From Chitinophaga rhizophila (GTDB lineage: Bacteria > Bacteroidota > Bacteroidia > Chitinophagales > Chitinophagaceae), in the NCBI RefSeq assembly GCF_019492185.1, contig NZ_JAICCF010000001.1, positions 1,240,001-1,304,000 of the forward strand: a stretch of DNA of 64,000 bases, written 5' to 3'. The position numbers and the translations under genes were made by a program. The number at the start of each line of letters is the position of its first letter. The first letter of the stretch is position 1. The notes under the pieces were generated by a model. That model searched no databases, was not told the DNA's origin, and saw only the letters and a program-made list of their open reading frames with translations. Of this stretch, positions 9,341 through 18,298 are shown piece after piece.

Positions 9341-9348
9341 TACTTTTG
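9341..9348 (+). promoter_or_regulatory. Candidate -7 element TACTTTTG for the GntR gene
   Basis: Exact TAnnTTTG match 15 bases before the ATG at 9364. A TTTG lies at 9314-9317, 23 bases upstream, at the upper limit of usual spacing. Confidence 0.4.
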
Positions 9349-9363
9349 ATATTTTAGGCCAGT

Positions 9364-10095
9364 ATGATGCATCTTTCTATCGACCATAACAGCAGCGTGC
9401 CGCTCCATATACAGGCGGAAGAATTATTGAGGAAAATGATTGAAGACCCGCTGTTTCGCAGCGGGAAGTTCCTGCCGAATGAGGTTGAGTTGTCCAAACA
9501 GCTGCAGATATCCCGTACTACCTTGCGCCAGGCGTTGAATAAACTGGTGTATGAGGGATTACTAGTTCGTAAGAAAGGAATAGGCACCAAGGTCTCTGAG
9601 AAAACAGTCAGTTCCAAATCGATGAACTGGAAAAGCTTCTCTCAGGAAATGGCAGCACGAGGTATTCCCATCCGGAACTTTGAACTGCACATTAGCTGGG
9701 TAAAGCCACATGAAGAACTGATACATTTCTTTGATATCAAACCGGAACAGAAGATACTGAAGCTCGAAAGACTAAGGGGGCAGCCGGAAGGTCCGTTTGT
9801 GTACTTTGTTTCTTACTTCCATCCAAACATCGGGCTGAATGGAGAGGAGGACTTTAAGCGGCCTTTGTATGAGATACTGGAGAAGGACTATCATGTCATT
9901 GCCTCCTTATCCAAAGAGGAGATCAGTGCCAGGGCGGCAGACAGCTTTATAGCCGGTAAACTGGAAATAGATGCGGGTAGTCCTGTATTGTTCAGGAAGC
10001 GCTTTGTATATAACCAGGAAGATCATCCGATTGAATTGAATCTTGGGTATTATAAATCGGACAGCTTTATTTATACAGTTGAGAGCAGAAGATAG
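9364..10095 (+). CDS. GntR/HutC-family transcriptional regulator (UTRA domain)
   Basis: 243 residues. Residues about 8-75 form the GntR winged helix (PLHIQAEELLRKMI, then LPNEVELSKQLQISRTTLRQ, then GLLVRKKGIGTKV). Residues about 95-235 form the UTRA ligand-binding domain, with the usual ILKLERLR and RKRFVYNQEDHPIELN-like segments. HutC-type members often sense sugars or sugar phosphates and repress adjacent catabolic genes. It is transcribed divergently from the mannoside operon, and an inverted repeat overlaps the operon promoter, so it is the likely regulator. The effector is not known. Confidence 0.85.
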   Translation: MMHLSIDHNSSVPLHIQAEELLRKMIEDPLFRSGKFLPNEVELSKQLQISRTTLRQALNKLVYEGLLVRKKGIGTKVSEKTVSSKSMNWKSFSQEMAARGIPIRNFELHISWVKPHEELIHFFDIKPEQKILKLERLRGQPEGPFVYFVSYFHPNIGLNGEEDFKRPLYEILEKDYHVIASLSKEEISARAADSFIAGKLEIDAGSPVLFRKRFVYNQEDHPIELNLGYYKSDSFIYTVESRR

Positions 10096-10105
10096 TCAGA
10101 TACTA

Positions 10106-10133
10106 AAAGGGCATCTCTGGTGAGACGCCCTTT
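10106..10133. terminator. Bidirectional terminator hairpin
   Basis: A 12-bp stem with one G-U/A-C step and loop TGGT, flanked by A-rich and T-rich tracts, lies between the convergent GntR and RNA ligase genes. Confidence 0.75.
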
Positions 10134-10137
10134 CATT

Positions 10138-11145
10138 TTATCTTTCGTTCAGCAGGAATTTGTTTGAAATTACCTTGAAGGAAATCTTTCTGTCAGTAGA
10201 ACGGATAACAAGTCCTTCCCTTTCCACCGACTTGCCTTGCGGGCTTAATACCGACGCACCATCTGCGATAGTCAGTAGTTCATCCAGTGAGGCCGGTAAT
10301 GTATAATTCAGGTCCAGGATCGGTACGGTCTGTAAGCCTAGAGAGGCAATCATCGCTTTAAATTCATTGAGACCAAAGTACATACGTTCATCAATATCAT
10401 ATGCGTTGAAGAACTTAACCGTTTGTCCGCGTAAACCGTAAGGATTCCCTTGCACACCTTCTCCGATCAATTCGCCCTGTATAGCTAAATTCTTACCTGT
10501 AGCAGCCAGCTTCTCAGCAATCTGCTCTTTTATTGCTACTTTCCAGAAGCTGTTTTCGGCAGATTCTTCCAGATCCAGGTTACGGGAGCATACCCCGAAA
10601 TTCCCTTCATTAAAGTAGAAAGTGACAGAAGATCCGTCCAGCTTTTCTGTTACGTAAAAGGTATGATGTCTGAATTGCTCGTAGTCAGCACTCAGGTTCT
10701 GTATCCTTTCTTCATCCGTTTTTGGCATAAATGAAGGGAACAGTCCTTTGGCAATACCACCCAAAGCTGCAGGTATTGGTGGTTCATATTTAATCACTCC
10801 CAGACGTGCGGAGACATCTTCCCCCAGCTGGTAGGTGTAACCATCCAACAGGCCTATGGGCAATAGCAATCCTTGTGAGATCTGCCCTCTCATTTTCATG
10901 GTCTTCAGTCTGAAGCCTTCCTGCTCTCCCATCTTGCGGTAAGAGCTTTTTCTGAGAAACTCAAATTCCTCTTTAACAGGCAGAAATGAGTCAATCTCGC
11001 AGTATACCGCGTGATCGCCTGTCTTAAATTCTCCTTTTTTAGTAACGAGCTTCCATCCTTTTACGGTAGCAACCTCAATAAGATCTGCCCCCTCAATAGG
11101 TTGTACATCATCTATTACAACAGGAGACACTAATTTCCTTTCCAT
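10138..11145 (-). CDS. Rnl5-type (DraRnl-like) ATP-dependent RNA ligase
   Basis: 335 residues, close to the length of Deinococcus DraRnl. The N-terminal 120 residues form an OB-like domain; the nucleotidyltransferase core follows. Motif I is EKLDGS with the adenylated lysine Lys168; motif Ia is CSRNLDL (about 186); motif III AIQGELIGEG (221-230); motif IIIa FFNAYDI (245-251); motif IV EREGLVIRS (308-316); motif V includes Lys324 and Lys329 (FKVISNKFL). The OB domain placed before the ligase core is the mark of the Rnl5 group, which seals 3'-OH/5'-phosphate nicks where the 3' strand is RNA. The physiological substrate is unknown. Single gene with its own promoter and terminator. Confidence 0.8.
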   Translation of the reverse strand: MERKLVSPVVIDDVQPIEGADLIEVATVKGWKLVTKKGEFKTGDHAVYCEIDSFLPVKEEFEFLRKSSYRKMGEQEGFRLKTMKMRGQISQGLLLPIGLLDGYTYQLGEDVSARLGVIKYEPPIPAALGGIAKGLFPSFMPKTDEERIQNLSADYEQFRHHTFYVTEKLDGSSVTFYFNEGNFGVCSRNLDLEESAENSFWKVAIKEQIAEKLAATGKNLAIQGELIGEGVQGNPYGLRGQTVKFFNAYDIDERMYFGLNEFKAMIASLGLQTVPILDLNYTLPASLDELLTIADGASVLSPQGKSVEREGLVIRSTDRKISFKVISNKFLLNER

Positions 11146-11228
11146 TGTAGTACTTCTGAAATTGTGAAGTGTTTAGGGTTACAAAATACTGTTTAATTCA
11201 TCCTTTGCCAGGTATAGAGATGAGGGCG

Positions 11229-11236
11229 CAAATATA
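11229..11236 (-). promoter_or_regulatory. Candidate -7 element TATATTTG for the RNA ligase gene
   Basis: Exact TAnnTTTG match on the minus strand, about 83 bases upstream of the ATG at 11145. No clear -33 element. Confidence 0.45.
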
Positions 11237-11336
11237 CAAACTTTCCTACAATTGTGGAATATTCACTATTTATTTACCGGATATATAGTACTAATCGGCC
11301 CGCTTATTGATTCTGCTTTCTAAAAAACAATACATT

Positions 11337-11717
11337 ATGTTCAGGCATACAAAAGCATTTAGCAGTTTTTCAGTTAATGACATTGCAAAGGCAAAGACTT
11401 TTTACGCAGAGACATTGGGATTGGATGTGGAAGAAATGGACGGTATGTTACAGTTGAACATCAATGGTGGCGGACATATTCTGATATATCCGAAGGATAA
11501 TCACACGCCTGCTACTTACACTATATTAAACTTTCCTGTGAAAAATATTGACGAAGCAGTAGACGGGCTTTCCGCACGGGGCGTTCATTTTCTACAGTAT
11601 GAGGCTCCTATTAAAACAGATGAAAAAGGCATATGCCGCACCGGAGAACCATTCATCGCATGGTTTAAAGATCCATCCGGCAATATCATCTCCATTCTGC
11701 AAAGGGAAAAAGCATAA
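11337..11717 (+). CDS. VOC (glyoxalase/bleomycin-resistance) family protein
   Basis: 126 residues from the ATG at 11337, chosen because the family fold begins at MFRHTKAFSSFSVND; an upstream in-frame start at 11307 would add ten unlike residues. A single VOC module: SVNDIAKAKTFYAETLGL, a beta-rich middle with HILIYPK, and the closing FKDPSGNIISILQ. VOC proteins bind a divalent metal and act on varied small molecules; the substrate cannot be read from the sequence. It lies 32 bases before bioA, but bioA has its own promoter element. Confidence 0.75.
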   Translation: MFRHTKAFSSFSVNDIAKAKTFYAETLGLDVEEMDGMLQLNINGGGHILIYPKDNHTPATYTILNFPVKNIDEAVDGLSARGVHFLQYEAPIKTDEKGICRTGEPFIAWFKDPSGNIISILQREKA

Positions 11718-11725
11718 CAGATACC

Positions 11726-11733
11726 TATCTTTG
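11726..11733 (+). promoter_or_regulatory. Candidate -7 element TATCTTTG for bioA
   Basis: Exact TAnnTTTG match, 16 bases before the bioA ATG at 11750, followed by GCGGC as at several other promoters in this window. Confidence 0.5.
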
Positions 11734-11749
11734 CGGCAATTTTACAGTT

Positions 11750-13000
11750 ATGTTGTGGTATCCATATACACAGATGAAGCAATTGGAAGAGTTGCCAAAG
11801 ATGATAGCAGGAGAAGGTGTGATGATGCACCTTGAGGATGGACGTTCCCTGATAGACGGAATATCTTCCTGGTGGGCAGTGATTCATGGATATAATCATC
11901 CTGTATTAAACGCCGCACTGATAACACAGGTCAACAAATTTGCGCATGTGATGCTGGGAGGTATGACGCACGGTCCGGCCCTCGACCTGGCAGCGAAGTT
12001 GGTACAGATTACACCTCCCGGATTAGCGCATGTGTTCTTTTCTGACAGTGGCTCAATAGGTGTGGAAGTAGCATTGAAAATGAGTATCCAATACTGGAAG
12101 AATCTGGGCTATCAGGGTAAGAATAAGATCATCTCATTACGCAATGGCTACCATGGAGATACCTTCAAAGCTATGGAGGTAAGTGATGATTCAGACTTCA
12201 CCCGTGCGTTTGCGGACGTATTGTCGAGAGGCTTTGTTCTGGATATACCTGCAGGGGGCTTCGATGCGGATACAGCCACCGTACAGGCAGCGGCAGATGA
12301 ACTGGAACAGCTGTTACACGCCGAGCATCGGCATATTGCAGCATTCATTGTGGAGCCTGTGGTGCAGTGTGCAGGTGGGTTTAACATTTATTCACCGCGA
12401 TACCTGCAGATTGCAAGGGAATTATGCACAAAGTATAACGTACTGTTTGTGTTTGATGAAGTAGCTACAGGCTTTGGCCGCACAGGGAAGATGTTTGCAG
12501 CAGAGCATGCAGGCGTTACACCTGACATAATGATAATTGGTAAAGCATTGACAGCAGGCTATATGGGACATGCCGCTACATTGGCAACAACCAGCGTTTT
12601 CAATAGCTTCCTGGGAGAGAATTATGAAAAAGCATTGATGCACGGTCCAACCTTTATGGCCAACCCCTTGGCTTGTACTGTTGCATTACAGAGCATATCT
12701 CTGATTGAATCATCGGATTACCTGCAGCGCATAGCTCATATCCAAAGCATCATCCGCGAAGCTTTAGACAATATCAGCTCTCCTGCTATAGTACAAAAAA
12801 GGACCATTGGAGCAATAGGCGCTATAGAATTGCGGGATGCAGCATGTCTCAACGGGTTCAAAGCATTCTCTCAACAACGAGGCGTATGGCTGCGACCTAT
12901 AGGAAATGTGCTCTATCTCATGCCTCCTTACGTTATCAGTGAGCAGGATTTACTGACTATTATCAACGTAATGAAAGAATGGATCGGACAGATAAAGTAA
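11750..13000 (+). CDS. bioA: Adenosylmethionine-8-amino-7-oxononanoate aminotransferase
   Basis: 416 residues, a class III PLP aminotransferase of biotin synthesis that turns KAPA into DAPA with S-adenosylmethionine as amino donor. BioA features are visible: the N-terminal WYPYTQMK, GISSWWAVIHGYNHP, FFSDSGSIGVEVALKM, the PLP-binding Asp236 in FDEVATGFGRTG and Lys265 in IIGKALTAGYMG as Schiff-base lysine. The double-tryptophan SSWWAV motif is typical of BioA and helps separate it from other class III aminotransferases. No other bio gene is in the window. A strong terminator follows. Confidence 0.93.
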   Translation: MLWYPYTQMKQLEELPKMIAGEGVMMHLEDGRSLIDGISSWWAVIHGYNHPVLNAALITQVNKFAHVMLGGMTHGPALDLAAKLVQITPPGLAHVFFSDSGSIGVEVALKMSIQYWKNLGYQGKNKIISLRNGYHGDTFKAMEVSDDSDFTRAFADVLSRGFVLDIPAGGFDADTATVQAAADELEQLLHAEHRHIAAFIVEPVVQCAGGFNIYSPRYLQIARELCTKYNVLFVFDEVATGFGRTGKMFAAEHAGVTPDIMIIGKALTAGYMGHAATLATTSVFNSFLGENYEKALMHGPTFMANPLACTVALQSISLIESSDYLQRIAHIQSIIREALDNISSPAIVQKRTIGAIGAIELRDAACLNGFKAFSQQRGVWLRPIGNVLYLMPPYVISEQDLLTIINVMKEWIGQIK

Positions 13001-13020
13001 CAGGCTGATAAGATACTACA

Positions 13021-13049
13021 AAAAGGCTGATCATGCGATCAGCCTTTTT
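13021..13049 (+). terminator. Rho-independent terminator of bioA
   Basis: Perfect 12-bp stem (13021-13032 with 13037-13048), loop ATGC, ending in a run of five T. Confidence 0.9.
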
Positions 13050-13169
13050 GTATCTGGCATTATTGTTGTCATGAAACAGCCCAATTGTCATTCATTTAAC
13101 CCCCGTTCCAGATTCTAAATTGTGACCATATAATAAACCTGAAACTTACTTAAACAACAAGACAAGACC

Positions 13170-13703
13170 ATGAAAAAAGTTCTCTTCGGTGCAGCTATCG
13201 CTATTGGATTATTTTCCGCCTGTAGTAAAAACGAGAAAAATGGAGTGAGCGATGTAGCTCCTGAAAATACCTTTAGTCTTAACAGCGGAAATCCTGTAGA
13301 AACCCCGTTTGGTTTCAGGGCACAATGGAGCGCAACAGGTGGAGGCAGACTGCTGATATCAAATGTAAATGTGAATGACCCTTCTTTTGCCGGAAAGATC
13401 ACAGGTATAGAGATAACAATTGATACACTTATAGAAGGACAGACCTATATGTTTATGCCCGCTGACTCACTTCCTTTCGATAAGAAAAAGAACTTTGGCA
13501 TTGCTACAACAGGTCTGGATGTTGATTTCCAGAACGGCGCTATTGTGAATGGTACAGGTACTTCACTTACTGAGTTACGTTCCGGTAGCGTACGTATTGA
13601 GAAAGAATCTGACCAGGTATTCCGTATCAGCTATATACTGGATTATACTGATGCGGTCATTCAAGGTAATTACAAAGGGCAGATGCCTGAAGTAACCGAA
13701 TAA
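13170..13703 (+). CDS. Lipoprotein of unknown function
   Basis: 177 residues. The N-terminus MKKVLFGAAIAIGLFSAC is a lipoprotein signal with Cys18 as the lipidated residue (lipobox FSAC), followed by a short polar linker. The mature part is beta-rich with repeated ITGIEITIDTLIEGQTY and RIEKESDQVFRISYILDYTD segments, and looks like a small beta-sandwich. I do not recognise a family. Single gene, bounded by the bioA terminator and a strong bidirectional terminator downstream. Confidence 0.7.
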   Translation: MKKVLFGAAIAIGLFSACSKNEKNGVSDVAPENTFSLNSGNPVETPFGFRAQWSATGGGRLLISNVNVNDPSFAGKITGIEITIDTLIEGQTYMFMPADSLPFDKKKNFGIATTGLDVDFQNGAIVNGTGTSLTELRSGSVRIEKESDQVFRISYILDYTDAVIQGNYKGQMPEVTE

Positions 13704-13866
13704 GCATATTTACAGCCTTCAGGCATAAAGCGCTTATGTCTGTTAAGTTCGATTTAGATTTAGATACTGTACGTATTTACGGGGCGCAAATATCCGCAGA
13801 AAGAACCTGCGCTCCTATCCCCAAAATCGGGGATAAGTTGGCGAACTGACAGCTTTATATAATATA

Positions 13867-13906
13867 CAGGCGGCAGTTATCACCTGAATGTGATAACTGC
13901 TGCCTG
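13867..13906. terminator. Bidirectional terminator hairpin
   Basis: A 17-bp stem (13867-13883 with 13890-13906, one G-U pair) and a six-base loop, followed by a T-rich tract, between the convergent lipoprotein and PAP2 genes. Confidence 0.8.
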
Positions 13907-13926
13907 TTGCTTTATTAAGTGTAGAC

Positions 13927-14721
13927 TTATCTGAAATTATGTACCAGGGCAAAACCCACCGCGCCATTCTGATATACGGGCGTTACAAGCGTCTCCCCAT
14001 TATCCTTCTTACCGGTAAATATCTTTTTCACTTTAGGATAGAGAAAATAAGCAAGGTCCGTAGATAGTATACCCACCCCTGCGCCTGCTACCACATCCCC
14101 AAACCAGTGCCTGTTATTATACATACGCATATACCCAGTCGTTGCAGCCATAGCGTAACCTGCAATACCATACCATACAGATACATCCTGGTATTCTCTT
14201 CTCAGGAACTCGGCCGCGGCGAAAGCTGTAGCAGTATGGCCCGAGGGAAAAGACATCTGATTGGAGCCATCGGGTCTCCATTCCCGGGTCAGCTTTTTGG
14301 TGGTCATGACAGTAGCACCAAGTATCGCATTAGATATACCATAGATCATTGTACGGTCAATGAAATTATTCTTACCCTTTACCCCTACGAGGTTCAGGCC
14401 GTATACCATCGCAGCAGGTGCATACTGCAGGTAGTTATCAAAGTGAAGTGGCTTATGACGTCCTTCCAGGAACAGCTCCCTATTCATGTGTGTGTTTACC
14501 TTTTTGAGGTCGCCCAGTTTAAGAGAAGCAGCACCATAAGCGATAAAGGTAACCGGTATTGCCAGTAACCGGCCATCCAGGTGTTTAGAAGGAGGCTGGA
14601 CGTAGCCATAGATGGAATCTGATGCTGGTGCTAGTGTGGAAACAGTCCGATCTTGTGCGGTAGAAAACTGCGCGTATAGTACAATAGCGGGCAGCAAAAA
14701 GCAGTACACTTTTTTAAGCAT
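13927..14721 (-). CDS. PAP2-family membrane or periplasmic phosphatase
   Basis: 264 residues with an N-terminal signal peptide (hydrophobic stretch ending near TAQ at 23). The three PAP2 active-site motifs are present: KKLTREWRP (142-150), SFPSGH (157-162) and RMYNNRHWFGD (199-209, with His205 and Asp209). Such enzymes remove phosphate from lipid phosphates, including phosphatidic acid and undecaprenyl diphosphate. It differs from the Aur1-like PAP2 protein at 22367, which lacks the KxxxxxxRP form and is more hydrophobic. Single gene; substrate not assigned. Confidence 0.8.
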   Translation of the reverse strand: MLKKVYCFLLPAIVLYAQFSTAQDRTVSTLAPASDSIYGYVQPPSKHLDGRLLAIPVTFIAYGAASLKLGDLKKVNTHMNRELFLEGRHKPLHFDNYLQYAPAAMVYGLNLVGVKGKNNFIDRTMIYGISNAILGATVMTTKKLTREWRPDGSNQMSFPSGHTATAFAAAEFLRREYQDVSVWYGIAGYAMAATTGYMRMYNNRHWFGDVVAGAGVGILSTDLAYFLYPKVKKIFTGKKDNGETLVTPVYQNGAVGFALVHNFR

Positions 14722-15193
14722 AATCTTAACAGTTGTAGGTGCGTAATAAATAATGTTGTCGGTGTTATCAGCTGGTATAGGACATTCTCATAACAATCCG
14801 GTTAGTCATAGGTAAATTTATCAGGCAAATCTGAAGAGATTCAAAAGAAAGCATCTTCTGGCAGATTATTGTCCCAATTCCCTACCAATATATATAAATT
14901 TATTATATTCCGTATATCCTATTTTTTTCATTACCCCGGCTTCTTAAATTTTGTAATACCCAGGCACCCTTACCCAAATCGCAGTATCAGAAAAAGGGAT
15001 GAAAAGGACTGCCTTTATACGATTGTTAGGCATTGTGCGTTTATTATTGCTGTCAGCAACTGCTTCATAACATATTCCCGATTATTACTTCTGATAGACC
15101 CAATACTTACTGGTAATCCGGTATGCCCTGCTATGTATCTATTACTGACCCTTATTTATTATCTATCACCTTTTAAATGAACTAGTTACACGT
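14722..15193. other. Divergent intergenic region
   Basis: 472 AT-rich bases between the divergent PAP2 and GH18 genes. It must hold both promoters, but I find no exact TAnnTTTG element and no strong repeat. An open frame at 14869-15180 has non-protein-like composition and is not called. Confidence 0.5.
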
Positions 15194-16183
15194 ATGAAAC
15201 CCACATTTCACCTGGTATGCAGGTATCTCCTCCTGATGGCCTGTACCAGCTCACTGCTGATACTGGCTGATTCCTGTAAAAAAGATAATGGACATACACC
15301 GTCAGTGCCTGGTCCTGATACCACTCAACAGGAACATACTTCTCCTTTTTATGGCATTCCGCTAACTAAACGCCCGGTAATGGTAACTTACTGGGGAGGA
15401 TGCTGTTATGACCGCTCCACCGTCGGCCCCCTGGATGCCATACCCGAAGGTGTAGACGTGGTAAATATCTTTACCCTGGGCATAGGCCGTACGCCGGAAG
15501 GCGGATGGGAATTTGAACACAGGGGCGTATCCGGACAAAACAACTGGAATGACGTATTGACCAAAGCGCATGCTTTACAGCAACGTGGTATCCGGATAGT
15601 GGCCACTTCCTTTGCCGGCTCGCTGATAAAGCTATCAGCAGCGGCAGCAGATTCCATGGCTAAAGTAGTCAGAGATTCTCTTGACAAATGGCAGTTTGAT
15701 GGGGTGGACCTCGACCTGGAATATAGTTCCGGCAGGACAGCCAATATTGATAGTGGCGTCATCGCGCTTGGAAAGTACATAGGACCAGCCTCCGGCACCG
15801 GCAGAATATTATCTGTGGTAGATTACAATAACCATAATGCAGCACAGATCCGGCGCACCAGGCAATACACTGACTACGTACAAACCATGTCTTACTGGAA
15901 CAAGGCTACCCAGATCAGAAATATCATCAGGTCATATGCAGACGCTATTGGCAGTACGCAAAATGTACTGATTGGCGTTGGGGCAGGTTGCGCAATTTAT
16001 GCCGGACAACAAACACCTGCTGGCGAAGAACTAAAGATAGCAGATACTATACGTTCCACTGGCTTAGGCGGTGGTATGATGGAATTTGTCTTTGGCTGTA
16101 GCTACAATAACAAAGATCAGAACGGAAATATTACGAAAGATGTAAGTTATACCAGGAATATCATTGGGAGACTAAAACAATAG
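15194..16183 (+). CDS. GH18 family lipoprotein (chitinase or endo-beta-N-acetylglucosaminidase-like)
   Basis: 329 residues. The N-terminus carries a hydrophobic segment and a lipobox with Cys28 (LADSC), so the enzyme is likely anchored in the envelope. The GH18 signature DGVDLDLE is at 169-176, with Glu176 as catalytic acid and Asp174 as its partner; MSYW follows near 220 as in other GH18 barrels. GH18 enzymes use the substrate N-acetyl group to cleave chitin or the GlcNAc-GlcNAc core of N-glycans. The short single-domain form resembles EndoF/EndoH-like endoglycosidases as much as chitinases, and no chitin-binding module is present. Single gene with its own terminator. Confidence 0.8.
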   Translation: MKPTFHLVCRYLLLMACTSSLLILADSCKKDNGHTPSVPGPDTTQQEHTSPFYGIPLTKRPVMVTYWGGCCYDRSTVGPLDAIPEGVDVVNIFTLGIGRTPEGGWEFEHRGVSGQNNWNDVLTKAHALQQRGIRIVATSFAGSLIKLSAAAADSMAKVVRDSLDKWQFDGVDLDLEYSSGRTANIDSGVIALGKYIGPASGTGRILSVVDYNNHNAAQIRRTRQYTDYVQTMSYWNKATQIRNIIRSYADAIGSTQNVLIGVGAGCAIYAGQQTPAGEELKIADTIRSTGLGGGMMEFVFGCSYNNKDQNGNITKDVSYTRNIIGRLKQ

Positions 16184-16192
16184 TACAATACG

Positions 16193-16221
16193 CGAAGCCG
16201 GATAACTATTATCCGGCTTCG
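16193..16221. terminator. Terminator of the GH18 gene
   Basis: Perfect 12-bp stem (16193-16204 with 16210-16221) and a five-base loop; only a weak T tract follows. Confidence 0.65.
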
Positions 16222-16327
16222 TTAAAAGTTAAATAACAGTATAGAGTCGCATCGAACAATAGCTGCGCAGCGCGACATAATACATATCGCCTTTCAGGCT
16301 TCATGCCCCCCGACCCGATTATTGCCT

Positions 16328-16335
16328 TACCTTTG
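16328..16335 (+). promoter_or_regulatory. Candidate -7 element TACCTTTG for the helicase gene
   Basis: Exact TAnnTTTG match only 4 bases before the ATG at 16340. The transcript would start at or next to the start codon, so the mRNA is probably leaderless. This also argues against the in-frame TTG at 16322, which lies upstream of the element. Confidence 0.55.
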
Positions 16336-16339
16336 CGGC

Positions 16340-18247
16340 ATGGATTATTTCAAAAAGCTGCTTGAGCTACTGAAAACAGAGCGGGAAGACGATAGAAAGG
16401 CATACCAGGAAATGACAGCATCTACTTCAGTGGCCGAGCGGAGGGCCAATGGACTCAGCTGGTACCCAATTGCCATCAGAGGGTCCGAAATGAGCCGGGG
16501 AGACTATCTCACAGTAGAAGTAGAGCGTACCACCCACCAGGATATTGTGCACCAGTTACGTTTTGGCGTCTCAGCAGTACTTTTCTCCAATCATGATCCT
16601 AAAACCGACCGCATAGAAGGCACCATCTCTTACCAGGGAGGTAACCGGTTAAAAATAACCTTACGCACCGATGAACTACCGGAATGGGCTAATAACGGTA
16701 AACTAGGTATTGACCTGCTGTTCGATGACAACAGCTATGACGAGATGCAGAATGCTGTGAAACAGGCAGATGCCATCGTCAGCAAAGGAGAAAATGACCA
16801 TCTTATTAGAATACTGACAGGAGAAAAAGCGCCTACTTTTCAGGACAACCTTCCCCCTATTACTGTTCCCCGATTAAATGACTCCCAACAGGCTGCGGTA
16901 AACCGCATCCTCGCAGCCAATGATCTTGCCATTGTACATGGCCCTCCGGGTACAGGTAAAACCACTACCCTGGTGCAGGCTATTAAGGCATTGATTAAAC
17001 AGGACAACAAACAGATACTGGTTGTAGCACCCAGTAATACTGCCGTGGACCTGCTCAGTGAAAAGCTGTCAGAAGAAGGGCTGAATGTACTCAGAGTCGG
17101 CAACCCTGCCCGTGTCTCTGAAAGACTATCCTCCCTGACACTGGACAGCCGGATGGCTGAACATAACAGCATGAAAGATATCAAACGCCTGAAAAAACAG
17201 GCGAATGAGTTCAGGGATATGGCCCACAAATACAAGCGGAACTTTGGCAAAGCTGAACGTGAACAACGTAAAGCCCTCTTCGACGAAGCCCGCAATATTA
17301 TGAAAGCTGTCGAAAATACAGAACAGTATATCATGGACGACCTGCTGTCAAAAGCACAGGTAATTACAGCCACACTGGTGGGCGCTAACCATTATACCGT
17401 ACGTCAGCTGAAATACCATACCATCGTAATAGACGAAGCTGGCCAGGCACTGGAACCAGCCTGCTGGATTCCTATACTGAAAGCCCAAAAAGTCGTCCTG
17501 GCAGGCGACCATTGCCAGCTATCCCCTACTGTTAAATCTGAAGAAGCAGCCAGAAAAGGGTTAAGTACTACCCTCCTGGAAAAATGCATCGCACATCATC
17601 CCCAGGCTGTTGTACTATTGGAAGAGCAGTACCGTATGCACGAGATGATTATGGGGTACTCATCTGCAGTGTTTTATGCAGACAGACTGAAAGCGCATGC
17701 TTCTGTTGCGGCACATACCCTGTTCCCTGACGACATGCCTTTGTCTTTTGTAGATACTGCAGGCTGCGGCTTTGACGAACAAACAGAAGGTACCAGCACT
17801 ACGAATCCGGAAGAAGCGACCTTTCTGTTTAAACACCTCCGGCAGTTGGTCTCCGGACTACACACGCATTATACGCCACAACAGTTTCCTAGTATTGCTA
17901 TCATTTCCCCTTATAAACAACAGATCCATATCCTGAAGGAACAGTTGCTTTCCGTACCTGAACTGCAGCCATATGGAGATAAAATTGCGGTAAATACAAT
18001 TGACAGCTTCCAGGGGCAGGAAAGAGACATTGTATATATCAGCATGACAAGAAGTAATAATGAAAATAAAATCGGCTTCCTGTCTGACGTGCGCCGCATG
18101 AACGTGGCCATGACCAGAGCGCGCAAAAAGCTGGTAATCATAGGAGACAGTGCTACATTATCCCAACTGCCCTTCTACGCCGGCTTTATAACCTATGCAG
18201 AACAGCAAAACGCCTACCAGAGCGCCTGGGAATTTATAGATAATTAA
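16340..18247 (+). CDS. UPF1/IGHMBP2-like superfamily 1B helicase
   Basis: 635 residues from ATG 16340. The N-terminal 165 residues form the beta-barrel/stalk region of UPF1-like helicases. Helicase motifs follow in order: Walker A GPPGTGKTT (201-209), Walker B VIDEAGQALE, motif III AGDHCQLSPT, then EEQYRMHEMI (motif IV region), NTIDSFQGQERDIVY (motif V) and NVAMTRARKKLVIIGD (motif VI). These proteins unwind DNA or RNA 5' to 3' using ATP; the bacterial members have no settled role. An insertion with charged helices (about residues 280-330) between motifs Ia and II corresponds to the domain 1B/1C insertion. Single gene. Confidence 0.88.
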   Translation: MDYFKKLLELLKTEREDDRKAYQEMTASTSVAERRANGLSWYPIAIRGSEMSRGDYLTVEVERTTHQDIVHQLRFGVSAVLFSNHDPKTDRIEGTISYQGGNRLKITLRTDELPEWANNGKLGIDLLFDDNSYDEMQNAVKQADAIVSKGENDHLIRILTGEKAPTFQDNLPPITVPRLNDSQQAAVNRILAANDLAIVHGPPGTGKTTTLVQAIKALIKQDNKQILVVAPSNTAVDLLSEKLSEEGLNVLRVGNPARVSERLSSLTLDSRMAEHNSMKDIKRLKKQANEFRDMAHKYKRNFGKAEREQRKALFDEARNIMKAVENTEQYIMDDLLSKAQVITATLVGANHYTVRQLKYHTIVIDEAGQALEPACWIPILKAQKVVLAGDHCQLSPTVKSEEAARKGLSTTLLEKCIAHHPQAVVLLEEQYRMHEMIMGYSSAVFYADRLKAHASVAAHTLFPDDMPLSFVDTAGCGFDEQTEGTSTTNPEEATFLFKHLRQLVSGLHTHYTPQQFPSIAIISPYKQQIHILKEQLLSVPELQPYGDKIAVNTIDSFQGQERDIVYISMTRSNNENKIGFLSDVRRMNVAMTRARKKLVIIGDSATLSQLPFYAGFITYAEQQNAYQSAWEFIDN

Positions 18248-18298
18248 ACAATCATATTTAATACCTTAGAGTAACAATATCCTAACAACTGAAAACCT

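Noticed and set aside
13816..13835. Hairpin TATCCCC/GGGGATA as a riboswitch or RNA
   Set aside because: Only a 7-bp stem with no further structure around it; it lies behind a lipoprotein gene just before a strong terminator.
13927..14721. PAP2 phosphatase as part of the sphingolipid pathway
   Set aside because: It is 8 kb from the operon, has its own surroundings and a conventional phosphatase motif set; no evidence ties it to ceramide.
14869..15180. 103-residue open frame upstream of the GH18 gene
   Set aside because: Composition is unlike a protein of this genome (rich in Tyr, Ile, Cys), there is no motif, and it lies in an AT-rich divergent promoter region.
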